A stretch of 63,185 nt of DNA from Bryobacterales bacterium (GTDB taxonomy: Bacteria > Acidobacteriota > Terriglobia > Bryobacterales > Bryobacteraceae): the NCBI GenBank assembly GCA_027452065.1, contig DAIDHC010000084.1, positions 1 through 63,185 of the forward strand. Reading direction: 5' to 3'. A program made the position numbers and the translations under genes. Shown piece by piece: positions 37,415 through 46,351 of the stretch. Positions within the stretch are counted from its first letter, which is position 1, and every line of letters begins with the position of its first letter. The notes beneath the pieces are model-generated. The model had not been told where the DNA came from. It saw only the letters and a list, made by a program, of their open reading frames with translations, and did not search any database.

Positions 37415-38176
37415 GTGCATTTGAATTCAGTGAGACGCGAACCGCTTCTGTTTTGTTGCACTTTGATTTGCGCAGCCGGGGCAATGGCGCAGCAAATGCC
37501 GCCCCCCGATTCACCGCCAACGACGCAGACCAGTCCGGGAACCGACGCTTCATCGACGGCCGCGGCGAACCGGAAGAGCATACAAAACCAGGGCCGGATT
37601 ATGGGAATCCTTCCGAATTACAAGACAGTGCCGAGCTGGAAGATGGCGCTGCCTCCGTTATCGAAAAAGGGAAAATTCGCCTTGGCAACGCAAGATTCAT
37701 TCGATTGGTCCTCGATCCTTGTGGCGGGCTACTACGCGGGCACGGAGCAGTTGGAAAATCAGTACAGCAGTTGGGGCCAGGGAATGAAAGGGTACTCCAA
37801 ACGCTTCGCCGCCGGTTACGCCGACAACGCGATCGGCGATTACATGACGGAGGCGATCTTCCCGTCGATGCTTCATGAGGATCCGCGATACTACCGGCGG
37901 GGCGAGGGCGGATTCCTCAAACGCACCGCGTGGGCGATGAGCCGCATCGTCGTGACACGCAACGATGCTGGCAGGAGTGAGTTCAATATTTCCGAGTTTG
38001 CTGGCAACGCGGCGGCGGCGGGCATCTCCACGGCGTACTATCCTGCAGCGAGCCGAACCACCAGCCAAGTGTTCCAGAAATGGTATACGCAGGTGGGCAC
38101 CGACGCATTCTTTAATGTCCTGAAGGAATTCTGGCCTGACGTGCGCGAGAAGTTTTTCCACGGACCGAAAGAATAG
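37415..38176 (+). CDS. Exported protein of an acidobacterial family, function unknown
   Basis: The GTG at 37415 is favoured by GGAGGG ending 4 nt before it and by the signal peptide that follows (LLFCCTLICAAGAMAQ). The 253-aa protein has a Pro/Thr/Ser-rich linker and then a conserved-looking core: NQGRIMGILPNYKTV, DSFDWSSILVAGYYAG, SSWGQGMKGYSKRFAAGYAD, LHEDPRYYRRGEGGF and NAAAAGISTAYYP. Proteins of this appearance recur as uncharacterised exported proteins in Acidobacteria, from memory; no function is known to me. Possibly outer-membrane associated. Confidence 0.7.
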   Translation: MHLNSVRREPLLFCCTLICAAGAMAQQMPPPDSPPTTQTSPGTDASSTAAANRKSIQNQGRIMGILPNYKTVPSWKMALPPLSKKGKFALATQDSFDWSSILVAGYYAGTEQLENQYSSWGQGMKGYSKRFAAGYADNAIGDYMTEAIFPSMLHEDPRYYRRGEGGFLKRTAWAMSRIVVTRNDAGRSEFNISEFAGNAAAAGISTAYYPAASRTTSQVFQKWYTQVGTDAFFNVLKEFWPDVREKFFHGPKE

Positions 38177-38240
38177 CGCGGGAGGGAGAAGGCGGGGCGA
38201 CGGAGAACGTTGTAGCTCCCGCCGAAGACGGCCGCTGCCC

Positions 38241-38246
38241 TATACT
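38241..38246 (+). promoter_or_regulatory. -10 box of the M28 peptidase gene
   Basis: TATACT followed by seven bases (AACGAAC) and the ATG; no Shine-Dalgarno. Leaderless spacing. Confidence 0.45.
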
Positions 38247-38253
38247 AACGAAC

Positions 38254-40473
38254 ATGCTCCGGATTGCAACCGCAATTGTCGTCAGTTCAACTCTGCTGCT
38301 GGCGCAGTCAGAGTCCGTCTACAGGGGATTTAAAAGCGCCGACAGCTCGACGGAGCGGGACTGGGAGATGAAGTTCCGCTCCATTCCCAGCCCGGCGAAT
38401 ATGAAGTCGTACATGGAGCGCCTGGCGGCGCGGCCTCACAACGTCGGATCGCCTTACGACAAGGAAAACGCGGAATGGCTGCTGGCGAAGTTTCGGGAGT
38501 GGGGCCTGGATGCAAACATCGAAACGTTCGATGTGCTGTTCCCCACGCCGAAAGAGCGAAAGCTGGAAATGATTGCGCCGACCCGCTTCACGGCCAAACT
38601 GGCGGAACCGGCGCTCAGCGTGGATCCGACGTCGGGCCAGACGAACGAACAACTTCCCACTTACAACGCGTACTCGGCCGACGGCGACGTGACGGGGCCG
38701 CTGGTGTATGTGAACCACGGCATCCCGGCCGATTACGACGAACTGGAAAGGATGGGCGTCTCGGTGAAAGGCGCCATCGTGATCTCCCGCTACGGGGGAT
38801 CGTGGCGGGGCATCAAGCCCAAGGTTGCGGCCGAGCACGGCGCGCTGGGATGCATCATTTACTCGGATCCGCGTGACGATGGTTACTCGGAAGGAAAGGT
38901 ATTTCCGGACGGGGCGTGGCGTCCTCCGTTTGGCGTACAGCGGGGCAGCGTGGCCGACATGCCGCTGTATCCGGGCGATCCGCTGACGCCCGGCGTGGGA
39001 GCCACCAAGGACGCGAAGCGGCTCTCTTTGAGCGAGGCGAAGACGTTGACGAAGATTCCGGTGCTTCCGATCTCGTATGCCGATGCGAGGCCTCTGCTGA
39101 GCGCTCTGGATGGAGCGGTGGTGCCGGCCGAATGGCGCGGCGGGCTCGATCTCACCTATCACACCGGGCCGGGGCCGGCGCGGGTCCACCTGGTGGTGAA
39201 GTCGAACTGGGATCAGAAGCCGCTGTACGATGTCATCGCCCGGATTCCCGGGAGCACGTATCCGGATCAATGGGTCATCCGGGGCAATCACCATGACGCA
39301 TGGGTGAACGGCGCCGAGGACCCGGTATCCGGGGCGATCGCCGTCATGGAAGAGGCGAGGGCGATGGCCGAACTCCGGCGCCAGGGCTGGCAGCCGAAGC
39401 GGACAATTATCTTCGCGCTTTGGGACGGGGAGGAACCGGGCCTGCTCGGATCGACCGAGTGGGTGGAGACGCACGCCGACGAACTTCTTTCCAAGGGCGT
39501 GGCGTATGTGAACAGCGACAGCAACGGCCGTGGATTTCTGCAGGCCGGCGGCTCGCACACGCTGCAAAGCCTGGTCAATGACGTCGCGAAGACCATCGAC
39601 GATCCGGAAAAGCACATGACCGTGTGGAAGCGTCTGCAGCTTGTACGGATGGCGCGGACGCCGGAGCGGGCTGGGGAACACGCCAACGGGGATCTGCCCA
39701 TTTCGGCTCTCGGCTCGGGCAGCGACTACACGCCTTTTCTCCAGCACGCCGGCATCGCCTCGCTGAACCTGGGCTTCGGGGGCGAGGACGGAGGCGGCAC
39801 TTATCATTCCGTTTATGACGACATCTACTGGTACGAGCATTTTTCCGACAAGGAATTCGTCTATGGACGCGCTCTGTCTCAGATGGCGGGCACGGTGGTG
39901 ATGCGGCTCGCGGATGCGGACGTTCCGCCGTTCGAGTTCAACAGCCTGGCATTGACGATTCACCGCTACGCGGACGAGGTAAAAGCGGCCTGGCAAAGCA
40001 AGCACGACGAGATTGAGCGGCGCAACCGTCTGATCGAAAGCGGCGCTCTTGAAGCCTCCGCCGATCCTCTCAAAACGTACGTCCCTCCGGCGAAGGAGGA
40101 GATTCCCCCGCACCTGGATTTCGCGCCGCTGGAAAACGCGTCCGACCATCTGACGCGCGCCGCCGCAGCTTTCGAGAAGGCGTACACGGCTCATTTCGCG
40201 GCGTCGGCGACGCAGTCGCTGGCGGAGAAGAGCTTCATGACCGAGCGTATGTTTATCGACCAGGGCGGCCTGCCGCGGCGGCCGTGGTTCCGGCACATGA
40301 TCTACGCTCCGGGCTTTTATACCGGATATGGAGTGAAGACGCTGCCGGCGGCCCGTGAGGCGATCGAAGAGAAGCAATGGGGCGACGCGGACGCGCAGAT
40401 TGCGCGGACGGCGCAGGCGGTGGAACGCGAGGCCCAACTGATCGATTCGATGACCGCAACGCTCACTCCCTGA
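38254..40473 (+). CDS. Exported M28 peptidase, glutamate carboxypeptidase II-like
   Basis: A 739-aa homologue of GCPII/PSMA and the transferrin receptor ectodomain. Signal peptide MLRIATAIVVSSTLLLAQ. A protease-associated domain (about 120-300) sits inside the M28 fold. Zinc-site motifs are intact: GNHHDAW, AEDPVSGAI, the catalytic Glu in WDGEEPGLLGSTEW, NSDS, and the final His in GGTYHSVYDD. A C-terminal TFR-dimerisation-like helical domain follows (about 600-735). It should remove C-terminal acidic or other residues from peptides outside the cytoplasm. Monocistronic by spacing. Confidence 0.92.
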   Translation: MLRIATAIVVSSTLLLAQSESVYRGFKSADSSTERDWEMKFRSIPSPANMKSYMERLAARPHNVGSPYDKENAEWLLAKFREWGLDANIETFDVLFPTPKERKLEMIAPTRFTAKLAEPALSVDPTSGQTNEQLPTYNAYSADGDVTGPLVYVNHGIPADYDELERMGVSVKGAIVISRYGGSWRGIKPKVAAEHGALGCIIYSDPRDDGYSEGKVFPDGAWRPPFGVQRGSVADMPLYPGDPLTPGVGATKDAKRLSLSEAKTLTKIPVLPISYADARPLLSALDGAVVPAEWRGGLDLTYHTGPGPARVHLVVKSNWDQKPLYDVIARIPGSTYPDQWVIRGNHHDAWVNGAEDPVSGAIAVMEEARAMAELRRQGWQPKRTIIFALWDGEEPGLLGSTEWVETHADELLSKGVAYVNSDSNGRGFLQAGGSHTLQSLVNDVAKTIDDPEKHMTVWKRLQLVRMARTPERAGEHANGDLPISALGSGSDYTPFLQHAGIASLNLGFGGEDGGGTYHSVYDDIYWYEHFSDKEFVYGRALSQMAGTVVMRLADADVPPFEFNSLALTIHRYADEVKAAWQSKHDEIERRNRLIESGALEASADPLKTYVPPAKEEIPPHLDFAPLENASDHLTRAAAAFEKAYTAHFAASATQSLAEKSFMTERMFIDQGGLPRRPWFRHMIYAPGFYTGYGVKTLPAAREAIEEKQWGDADAQIARTAQAVEREAQLIDSMTATLTP

Positions 40474-40558
40474 GCCGGCAAAAGGACGAACCGCCAAAGG
40501 GCTGACGGGCGGAGCGGGCTTTGAGCCAGCGGCCTCCCGCGCCCCCGGACGACTGAGT

Positions 40559-40564
40559 TATACT
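40559..40564 (+). promoter_or_regulatory. -10 box of the cytochrome c gene
   Basis: TATACT followed by six bases (CCGTCC) and the ATG at 40571, without a Shine-Dalgarno; expected geometry of a leaderless transcript. Confidence 0.45.
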
Positions 40565-40570
40565 CCGTCC

Positions 40571-41353
40571 ATGCGCATTTTCCCGGCTCTTCTCATTGCC
40601 GTACCACTGGCCCTGGGCCAGTCAAATCCGGATCTCAGCGGCGTGTGGAAAGCGAACGCCGAGAAAACCAAGATGGAGCGTCCGCTGGGCGACACGGGCT
40701 ACTACGTATGGGTCCAACAAAGCGGCGCAGTGATCAAAGAAAAGACTCTTCTGATGGGCGCGCACTTCGAGCAACGGAGCGAAGCAGCGTACGACACGTC
40801 GGCACCGGAGACAACCAACATGATGCGCGGCGAAAAGATGGCGAGCAAAGCCACGTGGAGTGGCGGCACGCTGTCGATCGACACGACGGGGCACATGGAG
40901 GGGCATGAAGTAACGATCAAGGAAAAGTGGACGCTGAGCCCCGACAACAAGACGCTCACAGTGGCGCGCGACACGGGACGCGGCGAGGACACCATCGTGT
41001 TCGACCGCCAGCCCGATTCCGAGTCCAGCGTGTTCACGGGACCGCCGCGGATGGCGAAGGATGTCTACCTGAACGTCAAGGAGCTTGACGTGCCGGCGTA
41101 CGAACTGGGCGAGGTGATGCAGAACTTCACCCATGCGCTAGGCGTCAACTGCCAATTCTGCCACGTGCGGGGAAAGATGGACAGCGACGAGAAAGACAAG
41201 AAGGTTTTCGCCCGCACGATGATTCACATGACGCATGGCATCAATCAGGACGTTTTCAAGGGGAAATTCAAGGTCTCCTGCTACACCTGCCATCGCGGGC
41301 AAAAAGAGCCGCTGATCCGTCCGGCGGAAACCGCCGAGGCGATGACGCACTAA
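40571..41353 (+). CDS. Exported dihaem c-type cytochrome, PRC-cytochrome-like
   Basis: Signal peptide (MRIFPALLIAVPLALG), then a beta-rich N-terminal half (about 20-150; NPDLSGVWKAN, lipocalin-like strands), then a C-terminal cytochrome. Two haem sites are seen: C194-QF-C-H198 in NCQFCHV and C237-YT-C-H241. The words ELGEVMQNFTHALGVNCQFCH resemble the photosynthetic reaction-centre cytochrome subunit family, which occurs widely in non-photosynthetic Acidobacteria. Met residues in MIHMTHG could be axial ligands. Probably periplasmic electron transfer; partner unknown. Confidence 0.85.
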   Translation: MRIFPALLIAVPLALGQSNPDLSGVWKANAEKTKMERPLGDTGYYVWVQQSGAVIKEKTLLMGAHFEQRSEAAYDTSAPETTNMMRGEKMASKATWSGGTLSIDTTGHMEGHEVTIKEKWTLSPDNKTLTVARDTGRGEDTIVFDRQPDSESSVFTGPPRMAKDVYLNVKELDVPAYELGEVMQNFTHALGVNCQFCHVRGKMDSDEKDKKVFARTMIHMTHGINQDVFKGKFKVSCYTCHRGQKEPLIRPAETAEAMTH

Positions 41354-41429
41354 CCGCTGAGTGACGCGCCCGGCGAGCGCGGCGGGAACCGCTACACTGG
41401 GATGGCTGCCCGCACCCGCGCGGGACCCC

Positions 41430-43535
41430 ATGCCGAACCGACTCGCCACCCAACGGAGCCCTTACTTACTTCAACACGCCCATAACCCGGTCGATTGGTA
41501 TCCCTGGGGTGAAGAGGCCTTTGAAAAAGCGAGGACCGAGGACAAGCCAGTCTTTTTGTCGGTCGGCTACTCGACATGCCACTGGTGCCACGTCATGGAG
41601 CGGGAGTCGTTCGAGGATCCCGTAGTGGCCGGGATTCTAAACCGGTACTTCGTGCCGGTGAAGGTGGATCGCGAGGAGCGTCCGGACGTCGACCGAGTCT
41701 ACATGACGTTCGTGCAAGCGACGACGGGCGGCGGGGGATGGCCGATGTCAGTATTTCTCACGCCGCGCCTGGAGCCATTCTTCGGCGGCACGTACTTTCC
41801 GCCTGACAACCGGTATGGCCGTCCGGGCTTCCGGTCGCTGCTGGAACATCTGGCACGAGCCTGGACCGAGGACCGCTCCCGCATCGACGAATCAGGCTCC
41901 AACGTCGTCTCGCAGCTTCAAGGGTATCTCGACGCCCGCGGTCCGGCCACACCGCTTGACAGCGCGCTGATTGATTCGGCCTACTCCGCGTTCCGCCGCG
42001 CCTACGACTCCGTGAACGGGGGCTTCGGCCAGGCGCCGAAGTTTCCGCGGCCCAGCGTTTTGAATTTCATGTTCCGCTATTGGGCTCGATCGCGCGATGC
42101 CGAGGCGCTTGAAATGTGTCTCGATACGCTTCGAGCAATGGCTGCCGGAGGCATCAACGACCACCTGGGAGGCGGGTTTCATCGCTACTCGGTAGACGAG
42201 CGATGGTTCGTGCCTCACTTCGAGAAGATGCTCTACGACCAGGCCCAGCTCGCCGTTTCGTATCTCGAAGCATTTCAGATTTCGGCCGATCCGTTCTTCG
42301 CGGCGGAGGCACGGGCGATACTCGACTACGTCCTACGTGACATGACGGCGCCCGAAGGGGCCTTCTATTCGGCCGAGGACGCCGATAGCGTAATCGACGC
42401 CGCAGAACCTGGCGAGAAAGGCGAGGGAGCCTTCTACGTATGGAAGCGGGAGGACGTCGAAGCGGTGCTGGGGCCCACCGCTGCCGGGGTTTTCTGCCTT
42501 CGCTATGGCGTTCGAAAGGAAGGAAACGTCCGGGACGATCCGCACGGCGAATTTCACGGCCGAAATATTCTCGCAGTCGAGAAAAGCGTGTCCGAGATCG
42601 CGCGTGTATTCTCGATGAGCGAAGAACAGGCGGGGACCGCAATCGATCAATCGCGGGCGAAACTGTTCGGCGCGCGGGCTTCACGCATCCGGCCGCAACG
42701 CGACGACAAGACACTGACAAGCTGGAACGCTCTTATGATCTCCGCCTTCGCCAAGGCCGGGCAGGCGCTTGGGGATGAAATCTACCAAGAGGCCGCCGTC
42801 CGGGCCGCCGATTTTCTTATCGGCCGAATGTACGATCGCGCCAGCGGCGTTCTGTTGCGCCGCTTTCGCGACGATGACGCGGCGATTCCCGGTTTCCTCG
42901 ACGACTACGCTTTTCTGATTCAGGCGCTCATCGATCTTTACGAAACCCGGTTCCGCATCGGCGATCTCGACGTCGCCACAGCGCTCGCCGATCGCATGAT
43001 CGCCGTTTTCGGAGACACCGAACAGGGAGCATTTTTCAGCACGGCGGCCGGCGACCCCAATCTGATTCTGCGGATCAAGGAAGAATATGATGGGGCGGAG
43101 CCTTCCGGGAACTCCATCGCGATTCTCGCCCTCCTCCGTCTGGCCGAGCTTACGAACCGGGATTCGTACCGGGAGTTCGCGAACCGGGCCTTAGCGGCTC
43201 TTTGCGCCAAGTCGGCCGGCCAGCCCACGGCCGTCCCCCAGCTTTGCGTGGCACTGAACTTCGCGTTGTCGCCCCGGCGGCAGGTGATCATTGCGGGCGG
43301 CGAAGCAGCGGAAGGCGTCGATGTCTTAATCCGGACATGCCATCGAAGGTTTCTGCCGGACACAATTCTGATTCGCGCCGCAACGGCCGAAGAACGCGAA
43401 CGTTGGAGCCGGTGGATTCCGGCGATATCGGAGATGCGCCCGACCGGCGGCCGCGCAGCGGCCTACGTATGCCGGAATTACACCTGCCAGCTTCCCGTCG
43501 ACGAGGAGGAGAAATTGGCCGCCTTGCTACAATAG
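41430..43535 (+). CDS. YyaL/SSP411-type protein: thioredoxin-like + six-hairpin domain
   Basis: About 701 aa. The N-terminal thioredoxin-like domain (DUF255) begins [20 protein letters not shown] and carries C50-HW-C53 in STCHWCHVM, followed by [13 protein letters not shown]. The rest is an (alpha/alpha)6 barrel similar to N-acylglucosamine epimerase/cellulase folds ([39 protein letters not shown]). The biochemical role is unknown, though homologues occur from bacteria to mammals (spermatogenesis-associated protein 20). The ATG at 41430 is where similarity begins. Followed after 31 nt by tpx, another thiol protein. Confidence 0.9.
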   Translation: MPNRLATQRSPYLLQHAHNPVDWYPWGEEAFEKARTEDKPVFLSVGYSTCHWCHVMERESFEDPVVAGILNRYFVPVKVDREERPDVDRVYMTFVQATTGGGGWPMSVFLTPRLEPFFGGTYFPPDNRYGRPGFRSLLEHLARAWTEDRSRIDESGSNVVSQLQGYLDARGPATPLDSALIDSAYSAFRRAYDSVNGGFGQAPKFPRPSVLNFMFRYWARSRDAEALEMCLDTLRAMAAGGINDHLGGGFHRYSVDERWFVPHFEKMLYDQAQLAVSYLEAFQISADPFFAAEARAILDYVLRDMTAPEGAFYSAEDADSVIDAAEPGEKGEGAFYVWKREDVEAVLGPTAAGVFCLRYGVRKEGNVRDDPHGEFHGRNILAVEKSVSEIARVFSMSEEQAGTAIDQSRAKLFGARASRIRPQRDDKTLTSWNALMISAFAKAGQALGDEIYQEAAVRAADFLIGRMYDRASGVLLRRFRDDDAAIPGFLDDYAFLIQALIDLYETRFRIGDLDVATALADRMIAVFGDTEQGAFFSTAAGDPNLILRIKEEYDGAEPSGNSIAILALLRLAELTNRDSYREFANRALAALCAKSAGQPTAVPQLCVALNFALSPRRQVIIAGGEAAEGVDVLIRTCHRRFLPDTILIRAATAEERERWSRWIPAISEMRPTGGRAAAYVCRNYTCQLPVDEEEKLAALLQ

Positions 43536-43566
43536 ACCGAGACTCGAATCCATCCAGGAGAAAAGA

Positions 43567-44079
43567 ATGGAAAGACCAGGCGCCACAACGCTGAAGGGTA
43601 ATCCCTTGACGCTCGTCGGACCGGAACTGAAGCCGGGCGACGCGGCACCGGAATTTGAAGCAGTCGACAACAAGCTCCAACCCGTGAGTCTGACGAAGAC
43701 GGGGAACAAGATTCGCATCTTCAGCGTGGTTCCGTCACTGGACACGCCTGTCTGCGACATGCAAACCAAACGGTTCAACGACGAATCCGCCAAGCTTCCC
43801 AACGTGGACGTGTATTCGATCAGTATGGATCTGCCGTTTGCGCAGTCGCGCTGGTGCGACGCTTTCGGCGTTGACCACATCAAGATGATCTCGGACCACA
43901 AGAGCGGCTCCTTCGGGGAGCATTACGGAACACTGATCAAGGAACTCCGCATCGAGAGCCGGGCCATTTTCGTGGTCGACGAGGCGAACAAAGTGCGCTA
44001 CGTCGAGTACGTCAAGGAAGTCGGCGATCATCCGAACTACGACGCGGTGCTCGCCGCCGTCCGATCGCTTTCGGCCTGA
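43567..44079 (+). CDS. tpx: Thiol peroxidase (atypical 2-Cys peroxiredoxin)
   Basis: Reduces H2O2 and alkyl hydroperoxides using thioredoxin. The 170-aa length is typical. Peroxidatic C63 in SLDTPVCDMQT and resolving C97 in RWCDAFG, near-identical in spacing to E. coli Tpx (C61/C95). AGGAGA 7 nt before the ATG is a clear ribosome binding site, and TACAAT lies in the end of the previous gene. Followed by a hairpin and then a convergent gene. Confidence 0.96.
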   Translation: MERPGATTLKGNPLTLVGPELKPGDAAPEFEAVDNKLQPVSLTKTGNKIRIFSVVPSLDTPVCDMQTKRFNDESAKLPNVDVYSISMDLPFAQSRWCDAFGVDHIKMISDHKSGSFGEHYGTLIKELRIESRAIFVVDEANKVRYVEYVKEVGDHPNYDAVLAAVRSLSA

Positions 44080-44083
44080 GCGC

Positions 44084-44104
44084 CGCGCGACGGGTGGTCG
44101 CGCG
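44084..44104. terminator. GC-rich hairpin after tpx
   Basis: CGCGCGA / TCGCGCG, 7-bp perfect stem with a 7-nt loop (CGGGTGG), 5 nt after the tpx stop and before the convergent gene's stop. No T-run follows on either strand, so it would be a weak or factor-assisted bidirectional terminator or an mRNA 3' stabiliser. Confidence 0.4.
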
Positions 44105-44137
44105 ACGCGGCCGTGATTGGGGACGGTGGACGGCGGC

Positions 44138-46255
44138 TTACTGGTCCTTCCCGCCGCCTCCGGTAATCGTTATGATGTCGCCGTCGGTAGACACGAAACT
44201 CGACTCCCCGTTCGGAGTGATCACCCGCACCACTCGCGTCCCCGGCTGCGCTTGAGCGGCAAGATTGACCACCGCCGACAATCCGGTGCCCGCGGCATTT
44301 ACCGTGACGGCGCTGACCGTGAAGGCCGGATCGGAATTGCCGAAAGGCCCGCCGGAATGGTCTCCGCTGTGCCCGTTGCCCCGGCCTTTGCCGTTACCCG
44401 GAAGGGTCGACGGGTCCACAAAGGCGAGGCCCGTGGCGCCCGCCAGATTTGCTCCGTGTACTACAAGCGTCACCTGGCTGCCGGGAGCGATCGTGGTGGG
44501 TGCCACGGAGGTTACGGAGGGCTCATTGTGCGCCTGGCCGCGGTCGTTGTGATCATCTTCGGATTCGGGCTCGCCGGGAACGTGGACAGCGTTGATGCGC
44601 CCCACGATCTGGTAGTTCGCCAAACTCACAAGCACAATGGTTCCGTCGCCTTCGTTGGCCACCAACAACAAGTTGTCGAGCCGATCGACAGCGAGCGAGC
44701 GCGGTCCGAGACCGACCTTAATCTGCTGCTGAGTCAGCGAAACCGCGCCGCCGTTGAGCGATACGACCGCGGCGGTGACCGACGCCCCGGTCTGATCGGC
44801 GAAGAAGGCCGTGTTCGCGTCCGCCGCGATTGTTCCGGCGCTACCGCCGTCGGCGAGTTGGACGCCGGTCGATGAGACAGATCCGTCAGCCAGATTCACG
44901 ACGACGGCTGTGCCGGCCGGTTCGCCGCTCGGCTCGCTGACCAAGGCCAAGCCGAGCGATCGCATGAGCGCAATGGCCCTGGGCCTGCTATTCACACCCA
45001 GATCAATGCGGCGCGAAACGCCCATGCCTGCCAGGTCGATGACTGTGATGGCTCCGCCGTCCTCCTCTGTGACGTATGCAAGGCCATTGGCCGCATCGAC
45101 GGCGACTCCGCGCGGGCCGCGTCCGCATACGAGGGTGGCCTTGACGAGGCCGCTGGTGAGATCGATGAGGCTTGCCGTATCGGAGTCCTCATTGGCTACG
45201 ACAGCGATGTTGCCGGCGATGGCGACGGCGCTCGGGCCGCCGCCGGTGGGGATTTGCGCGGTGACGGAGCGTCTTGCGAGATCAATCACGGCGACCCCGC
45301 CATTATTGCGTTCCGCCACCACAGCCAGCGTTCCGGCGGGGTTGACGGCGATTGCAGTAGGTTCACTTCCCGTCGGCAGGTCCATCACCGCATTCACCTG
45401 TTTCGCCTGCAAGTCGACAACGCGCAAGACATCGTCCGCCTCGTCGCTCACCAGCGCCTGGCTGGTGCCCGGAATCCAAACGACCTCGGCAATCTCCCGA
45501 TCTCTCGGTACATTTTCACCGGACGGCGGGAAGTCGCCTTCTCCGGGACTCGGCAGAATCACCGCTTCGACCACGTTGCTCACCGCGCCGGCCGCCGTGA
45601 TGGCTACTTCCACCCGGCCCGCGCCCGCCAGTGCCTTAGGCAACTCAACGTTGATTTGCTCGAGCCCTGCACAGCACGGCGCCGCACCGTAGAAAGAAAC
45701 CGGAACCGCCACGCCGCCGATATGGACGGCGGGAGCAACGGACAGATCGAGCCCGGTGACGTAGATCGCCAGATAGGTGGGCGCTCCGTGGGTGGTAACC
45801 GTGAATGGCCCCGGCGAAAATGTCAGCGCGTTGAGGATCGCTCCGTCGCGTGTTCCCGTTCCGAAGATGGAGAAGATGCCCGGCGCTCCAACGGGGCTAA
45901 TTGTAACCGGCGCACTAAAGGTTCCGCGGCCTGAAACCAAGGTCAGTGTGAAGTTGCCGGCGGCCACTGTCGAGGGAATCATGGCGTTGACCTGACTCGG
46001 CGACGTGTAAAAAAGTGCTAGGGGTGTGTTACCTATTTTCACGGTCACGTCGCCCAGTTGAACCGGAAGATGCTCCGGATCGCCCGCCTGGGCGGTGGAG
46101 ATGGCGATCTCTGTACCGAAGATCGAAATGATCGATCCCGGCGTGAGTGCCTGATTCTCAAGGAAAGATGCGGCGTTCACTACCTTCAGCGACTGAGCTT
46201 GAGCCAAGCCCGCGAGCACCACGGCGGCAAGAGTGCAACATTGCAGTTTCTTCAC
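44138..46255 (-). CDS. Secreted YVTN-type beta-propeller with Solibacter-type (TIGR03437-like) N-terminal domains
   Basis: About 705 aa. The GTG at 46255 is preceded by GGAGG at good spacing and starts a signal peptide (LQCCTLAAVVLAGLAQA). Residues about 22-240 hold the domain with VVNAASFLENQALTPGSIISIFG and VNAMIPSTVAAG, characteristic of Solibacter secreted proteins. Residues about 255-560 form a YncE-like seven-bladed propeller with repeated ..VIDLA.., AVDAANGLAYV and SEPTAIAVN words. The C-terminal region contains an IPT/TIG-like Ig domain (PSVTSVAPTTIAPGSQVTLVVHGANL). No catalytic site is seen; probably extracellular binding or scaffolding. Confidence 0.85.
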   Translation of the reverse strand: MKKLQCCTLAAVVLAGLAQAQSLKVVNAASFLENQALTPGSIISIFGTEIAISTAQAGDPEHLPVQLGDVTVKIGNTPLALFYTSPSQVNAMIPSTVAAGNFTLTLVSGRGTFSAPVTISPVGAPGIFSIFGTGTRDGAILNALTFSPGPFTVTTHGAPTYLAIYVTGLDLSVAPAVHIGGVAVPVSFYGAAPCCAGLEQINVELPKALAGAGRVEVAITAAGAVSNVVEAVILPSPGEGDFPPSGENVPRDREIAEVVWIPGTSQALVSDEADDVLRVVDLQAKQVNAVMDLPTGSEPTAIAVNPAGTLAVVAERNNGGVAVIDLARRSVTAQIPTGGGPSAVAIAGNIAVVANEDSDTASLIDLTSGLVKATLVCGRGPRGVAVDAANGLAYVTEEDGGAITVIDLAGMGVSRRIDLGVNSRPRAIALMRSLGLALVSEPSGEPAGTAVVVNLADGSVSSTGVQLADGGSAGTIAADANTAFFADQTGASVTAAVVSLNGGAVSLTQQQIKVGLGPRSLAVDRLDNLLLVANEGDGTIVLVSLANYQIVGRINAVHVPGEPESEDDHNDRGQAHNEPSVTSVAPTTIAPGSQVTLVVHGANLAGATGLAFVDPSTLPGNGKGRGNGHSGDHSGGPFGNSDPAFTVSAVTVNAAGTGLSAVVNLAAQAQPGTRVVRVITPNGESSFVSTDGDIITITGGGGKDQ

Positions 46256-46351
46256 GGTTCCTCCAGGTCGCAAGACAGCGGTGCACGGCGGCTGCCAAAA
46301 CAGTCTGCGGCGCCTGTCGGAATTGCCTTAGGGTGAAGGCCCCGAGCCTGT

